Notes: generated by a model not told the origin, from the letters alone. A stretch of DNA of 64,000 nt from Variovorax paradoxus B4 (GCF_000463015.1 NC_022234.1:806001-870000), one strand, 5' to 3'; positions 53,381 through 62,788 are shown, counted from the stretch's first letter. Numbers and translations are program-made.

Positions 53381-54619
53381 CTATACGGCAGCCGCGCAGG
53401 TTTCGATGTAGCGCTCCGCTTCCGCGGGATCCGCGAACCACGGGAAGAAGGTGCGCGGATCGTCGAAACCGTTGGCGAAGGCACTGGCCAGCGGCGGTAT
53501 CGCGCCGGCGCTGCCGAGCAGCTTGAGCACATGGGGCGGTGGCGGCGCGAGCAGCATGTTGGTCCACTGCGTGACCCATTGCGCATAGCCGAACCAGTAG
53601 CGGTCGAAGGTCTGCTGCATCCACGCCGCATCGGCCGCGCCCTCGCCGCGCGCGAGGATGCTCTTCAGATAGGTGTCGGCGCACTTGGCCGCGTTGTTGG
53701 AGCCCTGGCCGGTGATCGGGTCGTTGAGCACCACCACGTCGGCCAGGCCCAGCACCTTGCGCCCGGAGGGCAAGGTTGCCACCGGCTTGCGCACCGTCGG
53801 CGCGAAGCGGCCCGCGAGAATGCCGTTGTCGTCGGTCAATTCGATGTTCCCGCAGCGCTCGGCCTCCCACGGCAGGAAGGTCTCGAGAATCCACTTGCTG
53901 CGTGCGAGGTGCTCCTGCGGTGTCTTCACGTCCGCCCAGCAATCCATCGGTCCGCCCGGCACGCCCTCGAACACCATGATCTCGCAGGGCCCCGTCGTCG
54001 TCAGTGCCGGGAACACGAAGTATTCGCCCACGCCGGGAATGAGGTTGAAGCACACGGCAGAGAACGGCTCGCGCGGCTTCATCCCCTTCACATAGGTCAG
54101 CGCCAGTGCGCGCTGCGGCTTGTCGAAGCTCGACTTGTGGGCATCGCGCTCGAAGAGTTTCGAGATCTCGCCCTTGCCGCTCGCGACCAGCGTGAGGTCG
54201 TGGCTTTGCGTGCAGGCTTCGAGCTCGTCGATGCCCGCATCCTTGAAGACGAGTTCGCCGCCCTTCTTCTGGAATACTTCCATCCAGGCGGGAATCTTCA
54301 CGCGCTGGTCGACCGACTGCGCGCTCGAATTCAGCCGCGCGGCCCAGTCGATGGCCTTGGCGCCCTTCTGCTCGGGATGCGGCACGGCCAGGCCGATGCC
54401 GTCCACCGTGGGGCAGTCGTGCGCCCACAGGTCCAGGCCCAGGTCGCGTTCGATCTGCAGCGAGGTGTGGAACATGCACTGGCTCGACATGACCTTGCCA
54501 CGGCGGATGTCCTCGCCCGTGCGGTTGCTGAACATCGTGACCTCGCAGCCTGCTGCGAGCAGCCCGAGCCCCAATTGCAGGCCCGACTGGCCCGCGCCGA
54601 CGATTGCGATTCGCTTCAT
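53381..54619 (-). CDS. styA1: StyA1: FADH2-dependent indole/styrene monooxygenase
   Basis: This 412-residue single-domain flavoprotein monooxygenase has the FAD motif GAGQSGLQLGLGL (about 7-19), MSSQCMFHTSLQ, and GLADVVVLNDPITGQGSNNAAK near residue 305. It lacks its own reductase, so it probably uses reduced FAD made by StyA2B, encoded 14 bp downstream. The expected reaction is epoxidation of indole or a styrene-like compound. The middle of the gene is identical in DNA to styA2B while both ends differ, a sign of recombination between the paralogues. Confidence 0.9.
   Translation of the reverse strand: MKRIAIVGAGQSGLQLGLGLLAAGCEVTMFSNRTGEDIRRGKVMSSQCMFHTSLQIERDLGLDLWAHDCPTVDGIGLAVPHPEQKGAKAIDWAARLNSSAQSVDQRVKIPAWMEVFQKKGGELVFKDAGIDELEACTQSHDLTLVASGKGEISKLFERDAHKSSFDKPQRALALTYVKGMKPREPFSAVCFNLIPGVGEYFVFPALTTTGPCEIMVFEGVPGGPMDCWADVKTPQEHLARSKWILETFLPWEAERCGNIELTDDNGILAGRFAPTVRKPVATLPSGRKVLGLADVVVLNDPITGQGSNNAAKCADTYLKSILARGEGAADAAWMQQTFDRYWFGYAQWVTQWTNMLLAPPPPHVLKLLGSAGAIPPLASAFANGFDDPRTFFPWFADPAEAERYIETCAAAV
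53739..54115. repeat. 377-bp perfect direct repeat, copy 2 (in styA1)
   Basis: Second copy of the block at 52489-52865. Both copies are in the same frame of their genes and encode the central monooxygenase segment from FSAVCFNLIPG onward and the residues before it. Confidence 0.9.
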
Positions 54620-54647
54620 TGCTTGCTCCTTGCTGCTCCGTTGGGAG

Positions 54648-55439
54648 CTAGTCCATCAACTTGGGAATGGCCGGCACGGCCTGCTCGGGGCCCATGGCGG
54701 AATAACCGCCATCCACCGCGTAATCGGAACCAGTCACGAAGCTCGCGTGGTCCGAGCAGAGGAACAGCACCACCTGCGCCACCTCGTCCGGATCGCCGAC
54801 ACGCCCGAGCAGATGAAAAGGCGCGGCCACGCGGTCGGTCTTGGCGCGGTCGCCGCCGCTGAGCCGGTCCATCACGGCCGACCAGGTCCAGCCCGGCGAC
54901 ACGCTGTTCACGCGGATGCGGTCCGGCGCCAGGTCCATCGCCATGTTGCGGGTGAGCTGCGCCATGGCGGCCTTGCTCACCGGATAGAGCCAGCGCCCCG
55001 TCTGCGCCACGCGCGACGAGATGCTCGTGAAATTGACCACCGCCCCGCCGCCGGCCGCGACCATGTGCGGATGCACGGCCTGCAGCATCGCCACCGCGCT
55101 CGCCACGTTCACGTTGAACGAAGCGAGCCAGTCGGCGCGCTGCGACTTGAAGCCGTCGTCCAGGTAGGAGCACGCCAGGTTGACGAGAAAGTGCACGCCG
55201 CCGTGCCGCGTGGCCGCTTCCGCCACGCAAGCCTGCACCTGCGCGTCGTCGGTGATGTCGGTGCGCACGAAATGCACGCCCGCGCCAAGCGAATCCGCCA
55301 GCGCCTGGCCGTTGGCGGCATCGATGTCGGCAACGACGACCTTCGCACCCGCCGCGTGCAGCGCGCGCACCACGCCGGCGCCTATCAGTGTGGAGCCACC
55401 GGTGACGATGGCGCTCTTGCCCTCGAGTCCCTTGAACAT
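54648..55439 (-). CDS. short-chain dehydrogenase/reductase
   Basis: This 263-residue classical SDR has the cofactor loop TGGSTLIGAGV (about 13-23), catalytic Ser (NFTSISS), and Tyr/Lys (YPVSKAAM) intact, and PGWTWSAVM after it. The NLACS motif replaces the usual NNAG. In indole-oxidation operons an SDR oxidises the dihydroxy-indoline formed after the monooxygenase step; that is the most likely job here. It is the first gene of the leftward unit, 28 bp before StyA1 and divergent from the AraC regulator. Confidence 0.87.
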   Translation of the reverse strand: MFKGLEGKSAIVTGGSTLIGAGVVRALHAAGAKVVVADIDAANGQALADSLGAGVHFVRTDITDDAQVQACVAEAATRHGGVHFLVNLACSYLDDGFKSQRADWLASFNVNVASAVAMLQAVHPHMVAAGGGAVVNFTSISSRVAQTGRWLYPVSKAAMAQLTRNMAMDLAPDRIRVNSVSPGWTWSAVMDRLSGGDRAKTDRVAAPFHLLGRVGDPDEVAQVVLFLCSDHASFVTGSDYAVDGGYSAMGPEQAVPAIPKLMD

Positions 55440-55619
55440 GACGCTTGCTCTCCTCGGTTCGGTCGGGCAGGCCAGGATGGCCTGTGGGAGCGAACGTTAC
55501 GAGGCAGCAGGCCTTCGGCGAGTCCCGCAAACGCAGCGCCTGTCCCTGGCGCGCAGGTTTTATCGAGGGCTGGTCCGAATTGTGGCCGGGGATGGTTTTT
55601 GCTAGGGTGGCCTCGCCCC

Positions 55620-56618
55620 ATGGAAACCGCCACGACCCCACCGCTGCCGCTGCAGCGCTACCGGCTTTTCGAGAGCCACGACATGGACGAGGCCCGTGAA
55701 AGCGTGGCCCGCGTGTTCTGCCCGCACGGCCTGGTCATGCTGCGGCCCCGCACCGAGCTCGACGCCTGCCATCACAGCGCGCGCCTGCATCGGGACGTGA
55801 GCCTCAACTACGTGCAGTACGGCCCGGGCGTGCAGATCGACCCCGGCTACCTGCAAGATTTCTTCCTGTTGCAGATTCCGTTGCGCGGCGGCGCCGAGAT
55901 CCGTTGCGGCGCGCAGCATGTGGATGCGAGCCCCCGCCTGGCCTCGCTGCCTTCGCCGACCGAGCCGCTGTCGATGCGCTGGGCCGACGACAGCCCGCAC
56001 CTGATCGTGCGGCTGGCTCGCTCCGCGCTGCTCTCGCGGCTCGAATCCCTGCTCCAGGCGCCCGCCAGGCAGCACCTGGTGTTCGACCTCGGCGTGCCGC
56101 TCGACACCCCCGCACTGGCGCCGGTGGTGCACTTCATCGACTACCTGCGGCTCACGCTCGACAGCGGCACCGCCCTGCAGGCCGGCGGCCGCCTGGCCGA
56201 GCATGCCGAGGAGTACCTGATGGCCAGCCTGCTGATGTCCGCGGGGCACAACCATTCGCGCGCCCTGGCCGGCGATGCCCGGCGCAGCCTGCTGCCGCGC
56301 GTGGTCCGCAGGGCGCAGGACTACATGGCCGCGCACGCCGAGCAGCCCTTGTCGCTGGCCGACGTTTGCCGCGAAGTCGGCTGCAGCGCGCGTGCGCTGC
56401 AACTCGCGTTTCGCCAGCATGCGGGCCTGGGTCCGATGGAATTCCTGCGCGAGCAACGCCTCGACAAGGTGCGCGCCGAACTGCGCGTGCCGGGCCACGG
56501 CGGCGTACGCGACGTTGCGGCGAAGTACGGTTTTCTTCACATGGGCCACTTTGCGGCACAGTACCGCGCCCGCTTCGGCGAGCGGCCGTCGGAGACTCGG
56601 GCACTGCGCGCCTCCTGA
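55620..56618 (+). CDS. AraC family transcriptional regulator
   Basis: This 332-residue regulator has an N-terminal AraC-binding-like sensor domain (about 25-200) with VSLNYVQYGPGVQIDPGYLQDFFLLQIPLRG. The C-terminal AraC HTH pair (about 225-325) has LSLADVCREVGCSARALQLAFRQHAGLGPMEFLREQRLDKVRAEL and DVAAKYGFLHMGHFAAQYRARFGERPSE. It is divergent from the SDR-StyA1-StyA2B-DLH unit with 180 bp between, so it probably activates that unit in response to an aromatic compound. The ATG at 55620 (METATTPPLPLQRYRLF) fits the family. Confidence 0.9.
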   Translation: METATTPPLPLQRYRLFESHDMDEARESVARVFCPHGLVMLRPRTELDACHHSARLHRDVSLNYVQYGPGVQIDPGYLQDFFLLQIPLRGGAEIRCGAQHVDASPRLASLPSPTEPLSMRWADDSPHLIVRLARSALLSRLESLLQAPARQHLVFDLGVPLDTPALAPVVHFIDYLRLTLDSGTALQAGGRLAEHAEEYLMASLLMSAGHNHSRALAGDARRSLLPRVVRRAQDYMAAHAEQPLSLADVCREVGCSARALQLAFRQHAGLGPMEFLREQRLDKVRAELRVPGHGGVRDVAAKYGFLHMGHFAAQYRARFGERPSETRALRAS

Positions 56619-56626
56619 CTTTGGCG

Positions 56627-57595
56627 TCAGGGCAGCAGCAGCAGCTTGCCGGTGGTCGCGCGGCTGGCCATGTCGGCGTGGGCCTTGGCCGCATCGGCCA
56701 GCGGGTATACGCCGCCGACATGGACTTTCAGCTTGCCTTCGGCGATCCAGTCGAACAGCCGCGCCGAGTGCGCGCGCAGCAGTTCCGGCGTATGGATGTG
56801 ATCGGAGAACACCGCGTAGCCCAGCTTGACGCTCCTGGGCAGGCTCATGATGTCGATGGCACCCGGCCCGCCCAGCACCGGGCCGTACCAGCAGAAGGTC
56901 CCCGAGCGGCGCAGCACGTCCAGCGACCCCTGGAAGGTGGTGGGGCCCGAGCCGTCGAACACCACGTGCACGCCCTCGCCGCCGGACAGCTGTCGCGCCT
57001 GCTCGGCGAACCTGCCTTCGCTGTCGACGATCACGTGATCCGCGCCGGCCGCCGTGGCCACCGCCACCTTGTCCGTCGATGACACGCGGCCGATCACCCG
57101 CCCGCCGCGCAGCCTGACGATCTGCGTCAGCAGCAGCCCGAGGCCGCCGGCTGCCGCGTGGACGAAGGCGATATCGCCAGGCTGCACCGGATAGAAGTCG
57201 GTGGCGAAATGGCTGGCGGTCAGGCCTTGCATCATCACCGCCGCCGCGGTCTTGTCGTCGATGCCATCGGGGATGGGCACCAGCGACGTGGCCGCAATGG
57301 CGATCTTCTGCGCATAGCTGCCGGGCGCATAGACCCACGCCACGCGCTGCCCGATGGCAAAGCCCTCGGCCCCTTCGCCCACGGCCAGCACGCGGCCCGC
57401 GCCCTCGACACCCAGGATCTTCGGGTTGGGCATCTCGTTCCACGCCATGCCCTGGCGCACACCGATGTCCATGAAATTGACGCCGGCGACGGCGACCTGC
57501 ACCAGCACCATCCCGCGGCCGGGCACAGGGTCCGGCCGCGTCACATACGCCAGCACGTCGACGTTGCCGGTCCGGTTCATCACCACTGCTTTCAT
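56627..57595 (-). CDS. quinone oxidoreductase / zinc-independent MDR-family reductase
   Basis: This 322-residue medium-chain reductase of the quinone oxidoreductase type starts MKAVVMNRTGNVDVLAYVTRPDP. Motifs include GVNFMDIGVRQG, GVEGAGRVLAVG, the NADPH loop VHAAAGGLGLLLTQIVRLRG and VFDGSGPTTFQGSLDVL. The zinc ligands of alcohol dehydrogenases are absent. It lies 14 bp after the aldehyde dehydrogenase gene on the same strand. It reduces a quinone or enone using NADPH; the substrate is unknown. Confidence 0.86.
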   Translation of the reverse strand: MKAVVMNRTGNVDVLAYVTRPDPVPGRGMVLVQVAVAGVNFMDIGVRQGMAWNEMPNPKILGVEGAGRVLAVGEGAEGFAIGQRVAWVYAPGSYAQKIAIAATSLVPIPDGIDDKTAAAVMMQGLTASHFATDFYPVQPGDIAFVHAAAGGLGLLLTQIVRLRGGRVIGRVSSTDKVAVATAAGADHVIVDSEGRFAEQARQLSGGEGVHVVFDGSGPTTFQGSLDVLRRSGTFCWYGPVLGGPGAIDIMSLPRSVKLGYAVFSDHIHTPELLRAHSARLFDWIAEGKLKVHVGGVYPLADAAKAHADMASRATTGKLLLLP

Positions 57596-57609
57596 CGTTG
57601 TTTCCTTTT

Positions 57610-59040
57610 TCACGCAATGCCGTTCGCGACGGCGATGGTCTTCGGCTCCAGGAAAGCCTCCATGCCGAAGACGCCGAACTCCCTGCCGACGCCCGACTGC
57701 TTGACGCCGCCGAAGGGCGCGGCCAACTCGGGCGTGATGCGGTTCACCAGCACCGTGCCGGCGCGCAGCCGCGAGGCCACGCGCAGGGCACGCTGCGCGT
57801 CGGACGAGAAGACGTAGGCCTGCAAGCCGTACGGCGAGTCGTTCGCGATGTCGATGGCGTCGTTCTCGTCGCCATAGCCGATCATCGAGAGCACCGGCCC
57901 GAAGATCTCCTCGCGCGCGATGTCCATGTCGTTGCGCACCTCGGCGAACACGGTGGGCCGCACGAACCAACCCTTTTCAAGACCGTCCGGCCGACCCTCG
58001 CCGCCGGCCACGAGGGTTGCGCCCTGCGCCAGACCGCGGCGGATGAAGTGCTGCACGCGATCGAACTGCGCCTGGCTCGCGAGCGGTCCGACCGCGGTGG
58101 CAGGGTCACGCGGATCGCCCACGCGCAGGGCCGCCACCGCCGCTCGCACGTGTTCGGCGGCGGCCTCCATGTGCGCGCGCGGGATCAGCAGGCGCGTGCC
58201 CGCCACGCAGGCCTGGCCGTTGTTCATGAAGGCGGCATTCAGCGCCAGGGGCAGCGTGGCGGCCAGGTCGGCGTCGTCCAGCACCAGGGTGGCCGACTTG
58301 CCCGAGAGCGCGAGACTCACGCGCTTCATGGTTTCCAGGCTCGCGCGCGCAATGAGCTTTCCGGTCTGCGTGGAACCGGTGAACGAGATCTTCGCGATGC
58401 CCGCACTGGTGGCGATCTCGTCGCCCACATCGCTGCCGCGCCCGAGCAGCACGTTGAAAACGCCGGGCGGCAGGCCCGCGTCGTGCAGCGCCTCGGTCAC
58501 GGCCTGCGCCTGCAGCGGGCCCAGCTCGCTCGGCTTGACGACCGAGGCGCAGCCCGCGGCGATGGCCGAAGCCAGCTTGCTGCAGATGCTACCGGCGGCG
58601 GCGTTCCAGGGCGCAATGAGGCCGGCGACGCCGACCGGTTCCATCACCACGGCGGCTTCGCCCAGCCGGCGCTCGAAGGCGTAGTCCCGCAGCGCCTGCG
58701 CCGTGGTGGCGAAGCATTGCGAGGCGTAGTTGCTGACCCACTGCGAGCGGGCCAGCGGGCCGCCGTACTCCTCGATGGTGGCCTCGCGGATCTGGTCGGT
58801 GCGTGCCAGCACCGCGGCCTCGAGGCGCCGGAGCATGTCGATGCGCTGCGCCCTGGTGCTTCGCGCGAGCGCCGGCTGGGCGCGGTTCGCCGCGGCAATG
58901 GCGCGCTTCGCGTCCTCGCGGTTCGCCAGCGTCACCGTGCCGATGGCCCGTTCGGTCGCGGGGTTGCAGATCTCCAGCCGCTCGCTGCCCTGCACGGGCA
59001 CGAAGGCGCCATCGATGTAGGCCTGGTCGATGTTCCACAT
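57610..59040 (-). CDS. aldehyde dehydrogenase family protein with Glu-to-Ala change
   Basis: This 476-residue ALDH-fold protein has an intact nucleophile, Cys278 (NNGQACVAGTRLL), PWN at 144-146 and EEIFGPV. The general-base position in the LELGGK motif reads SLALSGKSA, with Ala244 (codon GCG) in place of Glu. This should slow deacylation or alter the reaction, unless the base is supplied elsewhere. It lies between the quinone oxidoreductase gene and an exported epoxide-hydrolase-like gene, 12 bp after the latter. Confidence 0.85.
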   Translation of the reverse strand: MWNIDQAYIDGAFVPVQGSERLEICNPATERAIGTVTLANREDAKRAIAAANRAQPALARSTRAQRIDMLRRLEAAVLARTDQIREATIEEYGGPLARSQWVSNYASQCFATTAQALRDYAFERRLGEAAVVMEPVGVAGLIAPWNAAAGSICSKLASAIAAGCASVVKPSELGPLQAQAVTEALHDAGLPPGVFNVLLGRGSDVGDEIATSAGIAKISFTGSTQTGKLIARASLETMKRVSLALSGKSATLVLDDADLAATLPLALNAAFMNNGQACVAGTRLLIPRAHMEAAAEHVRAAVAALRVGDPRDPATAVGPLASQAQFDRVQHFIRRGLAQGATLVAGGEGRPDGLEKGWFVRPTVFAEVRNDMDIAREEIFGPVLSMIGYGDENDAIDIANDSPYGLQAYVFSSDAQRALRVASRLRAGTVLVNRITPELAAPFGGVKQSGVGREFGVFGMEAFLEPKTIAVANGIA

Positions 59041-59052
59041 GGGGCCGCCGCC

Positions 59053-60075
59053 TCACCCGCGCGCCACGTCGACCACCGCCTTCGCGAAGGCCTCGGGCGC
59101 TTCCTGCGGCAGGTTGTGGCCGATGCCGCCGCTGACCAGCCGATGCTCGTAGCGCGCCGAGAACTTCTTCGCATAGGCGCGGGGTTCCGGATGCGGCGCG
59201 CCGTTGGCGTCCCCTTCGAGCGTGATGGTCGGCACGCCGATCACCGGCGCCTTGGCGAGCCGGCTCTCGAGCGCCTGGTACTTCGCCTCGCCGTCGGCCA
59301 GGCCGAGGCGCCAGCGGTAGTTGTGGACCGTGATGGCCACGTGGTCGGGGTTCTCGAATGCCACCGCGCTGCGCTCGAACGTGGCCGCATCGAAGTTCCA
59401 CTTCGGCGATGCGAGTTGCCAGATGAGCTTGGCGAAGTCGTGCCGGTTCTTCTCGTAGCCCGCGCGGCCGCGCTCGGTCGCGAAGTAGTACTGGTACCAC
59501 CACTGCAGCTCGGCCTGCGGCGGCAGCGGCGTCTTGCCGGCCTCCTGGCTGCCGATCAGGTAGCCGCTGACCGACACCAGCGCCTTCACGCGCTCCGGCC
59601 ACAGCGCGGCCATGATGCATGCCGTGCGCGCGCCCCAGTCGCAGCCGGCCACCGTGGCGGTCTTGATCTTCAAGGCATCCATCAGCGCGATGATGTCGAC
59701 GGCGACGACCGACTGCTGCCCGTTGCGCGGCGTGTCGGCCGACAGGAAGCGCGTGGTGCCGTAGCCGCGCAGATACGGCTCGATGACGCGGAAGCCCGCG
59801 GCGGCAAGCAGCGGTGCGACGTCCACGAACATGTGGATGTCGTAGGGCCAGCCGTGAAGAAGAATCACCGGCGCGCCGTCGGCCGGCCCCGCCTCGAAGT
59901 ACCCGACGCTGAGGCTGCCGGCCTCGATGCTCTTGAGTGGCTCGAGGCGCTTGACGCTGCCTGTGCCGGCGGATTGAGCGAAAGCGGGAACGATCGAAGC
60001 CAGCTGGGCGGCGGCGATGCCGAGCGCCGCCCTGCCGAGGAACGAGCGGCGGGGCAATTGGCGGGAAGTGGTCAT
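59053..60075 (-). CDS. exported alpha/beta hydrolase, epoxide-hydrolase/dehalogenase type
   Basis: This 340-residue protein has a Tat signal (MTTSRQLPRRSFLGRAALGIAAAQ, with RRSFLG). The alpha/beta-hydrolase fold has the oxyanion HGWP motif (VILLHGWPYDI), the nucleophile Asp in AGCDWGARTACI rather than Ser, and a late His in GGIGHNLPQEAPE. A nucleophilic Asp with HGWP is typical of epoxide hydrolases and haloalkane dehalogenases. The ATG at 60075 has GGAG upstream. It is the first gene of a leftward unit with the aldehyde dehydrogenase and quinone oxidoreductase. Confidence 0.85.
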   Translation of the reverse strand: MTTSRQLPRRSFLGRAALGIAAAQLASIVPAFAQSAGTGSVKRLEPLKSIEAGSLSVGYFEAGPADGAPVILLHGWPYDIHMFVDVAPLLAAAGFRVIEPYLRGYGTTRFLSADTPRNGQQSVVAVDIIALMDALKIKTATVAGCDWGARTACIMAALWPERVKALVSVSGYLIGSQEAGKTPLPPQAELQWWYQYYFATERGRAGYEKNRHDFAKLIWQLASPKWNFDAATFERSAVAFENPDHVAITVHNYRWRLGLADGEAKYQALESRLAKAPVIGVPTITLEGDANGAPHPEPRAYAKKFSARYEHRLVSGGIGHNLPQEAPEAFAKAVVDVARG

Positions 60076-60357
60076 TGGAATCTCCTGGATTGCGAAGTGA
60101 TGGTGCGATTGTTCGGCGCACAGGCGGCCTGGCGATCGGCTTGCGTATGCCTCTGTATCTGGGCCGGCTTCGTCAACAATAAATTTCAATTGCAGGCCGC
60201 CCGGGCGCAGGCCGTTTGCAAAGTAATGTCGCAAGGCGAGCCGCGGACACACGCGCATACAGAGAAGGCCGGCTGGCGCGCGTGCCGCTCCTAGATTCGA
60301 CGTCGTCGGTTTTCAGCCGACTCTTGTTTTTCAACGTCGAACCAAGGAAAGACCGTC

Positions 60358-61170
60358 ATGACAAAGTTCTCCCGCCGCATCGGCATGGCCCTGATTGCCG
60401 GCGCCGTCGGCCTGGCCGCCCTTGTGCCACTGCAATCCTTCGCACAGCCGGCTGCGGCCGCGCAGCCGCCCAAGCCCACGGTCGTGCTCGTGCACGGGGC
60501 GTTCGCGGATGCGTCCAGCTGGGACGGCGTGGTGCGCGGCCTGCAGGCCCGGCACTACCCGGTGATCGCCGCTGCGAACCCGCTGCGCGGGCCCAAGTTC
60601 GACGCCGCCGCCGTCGCCAGCATCGTCGATTCGGTCAAGGGGCCGGTCGTCCTGGTCGGCCATTCGTACGGGGGCTCGGTCATCTCGGCGGCCGCCAGCG
60701 GAAAGGCCAACGTCAAGGCGCTGGTCTTCGTGGCGGCGTTCGCGCCCGAAGCCGGCGAGACGGCAATCGGCCTCACCGGCAAATTCCCGGGCAGCACGCT
60801 CGGCCCGACGCTCGCCCCGGCAGTGCCGCTGGCCGACGGCGGCAAGGACCTGTACATCCAGCAGGACAAATTCCCCGCCCAGTTCGCGGCCGACGTGCCG
60901 CTCGGAAAGGCGCGCCTGATGGCCGCGGGACAGCGCCCCATTGCCGAGGCCGCGCTGAACGAGCCGGCCGAGGCGCCGGCCTGGAAGTCGGTGCCCTCGT
61001 GGTTCGTCTACGGTGACCGCGACAGGAACATTCCGCCCGCGGCGATGGCCTTCATGGCCGAACGCGCGAAGGCCGTGAAGACCGTGGTGGTCAAGGGTGC
61101 GTCGCACGTGGTGATGACGTCGCAGCCCGATGCGGTGACGAAGGTGATTGCCGAGGCGGCCGCACACTGA
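60358..61170 (+). CDS. exported alpha/beta hydrolase
   Basis: This 270-residue protein has a signal peptide (about 1-30, ending QSFAQ/P) and an alpha/beta-hydrolase domain: HGAFADASSWDGVV (about 45-58), nucleophile Ser in LVGHSYGGSVIS (about 99-110), acid in VYGDRDRNIPP, and His in GASHVVMTSQP. It resembles EstC/SabP-like small esterases. It is divergent from the Tat-exported hydrolase with 282 bp between them. The substrate is unknown. Confidence 0.85.
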   Translation: MTKFSRRIGMALIAGAVGLAALVPLQSFAQPAAAAQPPKPTVVLVHGAFADASSWDGVVRGLQARHYPVIAAANPLRGPKFDAAAVASIVDSVKGPVVLVGHSYGGSVISAAASGKANVKALVFVAAFAPEAGETAIGLTGKFPGSTLGPTLAPAVPLADGGKDLYIQQDKFPAQFAADVPLGKARLMAAGQRPIAEAALNEPAEAPAWKSVPSWFVYGDRDRNIPPAAMAFMAERAKAVKTVVVKGASHVVMTSQPDAVTKVIAEAAAH

Positions 61171-61197
61171 ACGCGATGTCTCGCGAACCTCAGGACC

Positions 61198-61626
61198 TCA
61201 CTGCCCGACCGGCTTGGGCGTCAGATAGCCGATGTTCGGCCGTACGCTGTCGTTGGTGTAGCAGGCACCGGTCGGCACATAGCGAATGACCTTGCCGCCT
61301 TGAATGTAGAACAGGTTGTTGCATGCAACACTGCTCTCCGAGCAGGTAGTGAATGCGGTGTGGCTCACGTACTTTCCATCTCCTCGGCGAGCACCATGGC
61401 TGGTGAAGCATTGCTCCACTTCCCTGCTGTTGACGTAGTTCCGTGTCTCGACGCCGCTCGCGGTCTGCGCGCGATAGACAGGCATCGTGAGAAACAACGG
61501 GTGCGCGTCCAGGGCCTCCACGGGAGCGCCTACCCAGGCGTCCAGATCTTGCTGGCGCACGGTGGCGCAACCGCTGACGAAGCCCGCGACGAGCGCGGCG
61601 CTCGCGACGGATTTGAAGATCGACAT
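61198..61626 (-). CDS. hypothetical lipoprotein
   Basis: This 142-residue protein has a lipoprotein signal (ALVAGFVSGC/ATV, Cys at residue 20). The mature part has VRQQDLDAWVGAPVEALDAHP, similar to small outer-membrane-lipoprotein repeats that bind nothing known, then several Cys residues (QCFTSHG, TTCSESSVACNN and GACYTND) that probably form disulfides. I do not recognise a specific family. It converges with the hydrolase gene. Confidence 0.68.
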   Translation of the reverse strand: MSIFKSVASAALVAGFVSGCATVRQQDLDAWVGAPVEALDAHPLFLTMPVYRAQTASGVETRNYVNSREVEQCFTSHGARRGDGKYVSHTAFTTCSESSVACNNLFYIQGGKVIRYVPTGACYTNDSVRPNIGYLTPKPVGQ

Positions 61627-61867
61627 TGTTTTTGGCCTTTCTGTATTTCGAGCGATCTCGAGATGGAAAGCAGATGTCGAGACTCTTGGTGTTGTTGACG
61701 ACTCGTTGGGCCATGTGGACCGCTTTTTTCAGTGTAGCGATGCATGCCGAACGTTCTAGAGAACGTTCGATTTACATCCGCGTCGAGCTCGCCAAATCGG
61801 TGGGCCATCGTTGTATCTTCTTTGCAGCGCGATCAAAAAATAAGGTCTGGGGCCTGTGCAATGAATC

Positions 61868-62015
61868 GACGAAGGACCCTCGGGGCGATCAGCGCACCGG
61901 CAAGCTGTTGGTGGACGCCCAGAAAAAATGGCTGGGCTTCCGCGACGCCGAGTGCGCCTTGCAAACTGTGCGGACAACCGGCGGCAGCATTCAATCCATG
62001 ACCGTTGCCATCTGA
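61868..62015 (+). pseudogene. LprI/DUF1311-like fragment
   Basis: The frame reads LLVDAQKKWLGFRDAECALQTVRTTGGSIQSMTVAI before a stop, the core of the lysozyme-inhibitor LprI (DUF1311) domain. The signal peptide, the first half and the final helix are missing. Confidence 0.5.
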
Positions 62016-62023
62016 CGAACGGC

Positions 62024-62788
62024 CTACGCGGGATTGCCGCCACGCGCACTGAATTCATGGGCGATCTGCTCGCCGAGCGCCAACAGCGATGCACTCATCT
62101 CGAGCGCCACCTCGTTCGCCGGCTCGCTGGTGGAGAGGCTCGCATTGAGAACGTGCACGCGCTCGTTCGGAAGCGCCAGCGGCGTGGCCAGCGCAACGAT
62201 CTCGGGCTGCCATGAGGCCACGCACCAGCCGCGGCGGTGCACGCTCTCGATGGCCTTGTCGATTTCCCTGCGAAGCCGCGGCCAATTGCCGCGACGCGCC
62301 TCGAACTCCTTCATCAGCTCGGCGCGGCGAACTGGCGGCGCCGTCGCCAGCCAGGCACGGCCGAGCGAGGTGAGTTCGATCGGCACGCGCTGCCCGCTCA
62401 CCACACTGCGCAGCGACGCCTTCTTGTTGTAGCGGATCGACTCGAGGTACAGCATCTCCGAACGATCGGCGACCGCGAGCCCGACATTGATGCGCAGCTT
62501 CTCGGCCAGCGCCCGCATCCGCGGGGCGGCCACCTGCAGCACGGTGGAGCCGGTGCGCATGGCGTGCGCGAAGCTCAGCACCGGCGCCGCGAGCCGGTAG
62601 GCGCGCGCGGGCCGGTCGTGCTCGAGCAGGCCCGCACCGACCAGCGTCTGTGTCAGGCGGCTCACCGTGGCCGGCGCCAGGCCGGTGCGCTCCGCGAGTT
62701 CGCCGTTGCCCAGCAGCGTGGAGCCGGGCCGGAAGGCACGCAGGATCTCGATCCCGCGTTCGAGCGAGCGGTTGGATGGGGTGGGCAT
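62024..62788 (-). CDS. IclR family transcriptional regulator
   Basis: This 254-residue regulator has an N-terminal winged helix (about 7-70: LERGIEILRAFRPGSTLLGNGELAERTGLAPATVSRLTQTLVGAGLLEHD) and a C-terminal effector domain (about 85-250) with the GVASW-like WCVASWQPEI motif. It is divergent from the Bug-type binding protein with 183 bp between, so it probably controls that gene and those after it. Confidence 0.9.
   Translation of the reverse strand: MPTPSNRSLERGIEILRAFRPGSTLLGNGELAERTGLAPATVSRLTQTLVGAGLLEHDRPARAYRLAAPVLSFAHAMRTGSTVLQVAAPRMRALAEKLRINVGLAVADRSEMLYLESIRYNKKASLRSVVSGQRVPIELTSLGRAWLATAPPVRRAELMKEFEARRGNWPRLRREIDKAIESVHRRGWCVASWQPEIVALATPLALPNERVHVLNASLSTSEPANEVALEMSASLLALGEQIAHEFSARGGNPA

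Noticed and set aside
57598..60294. Open frame of 898 codons on the plus strand
   Set aside because: Antisense of the aldehyde dehydrogenase and hydrolase genes, with the same GC-driven composition.
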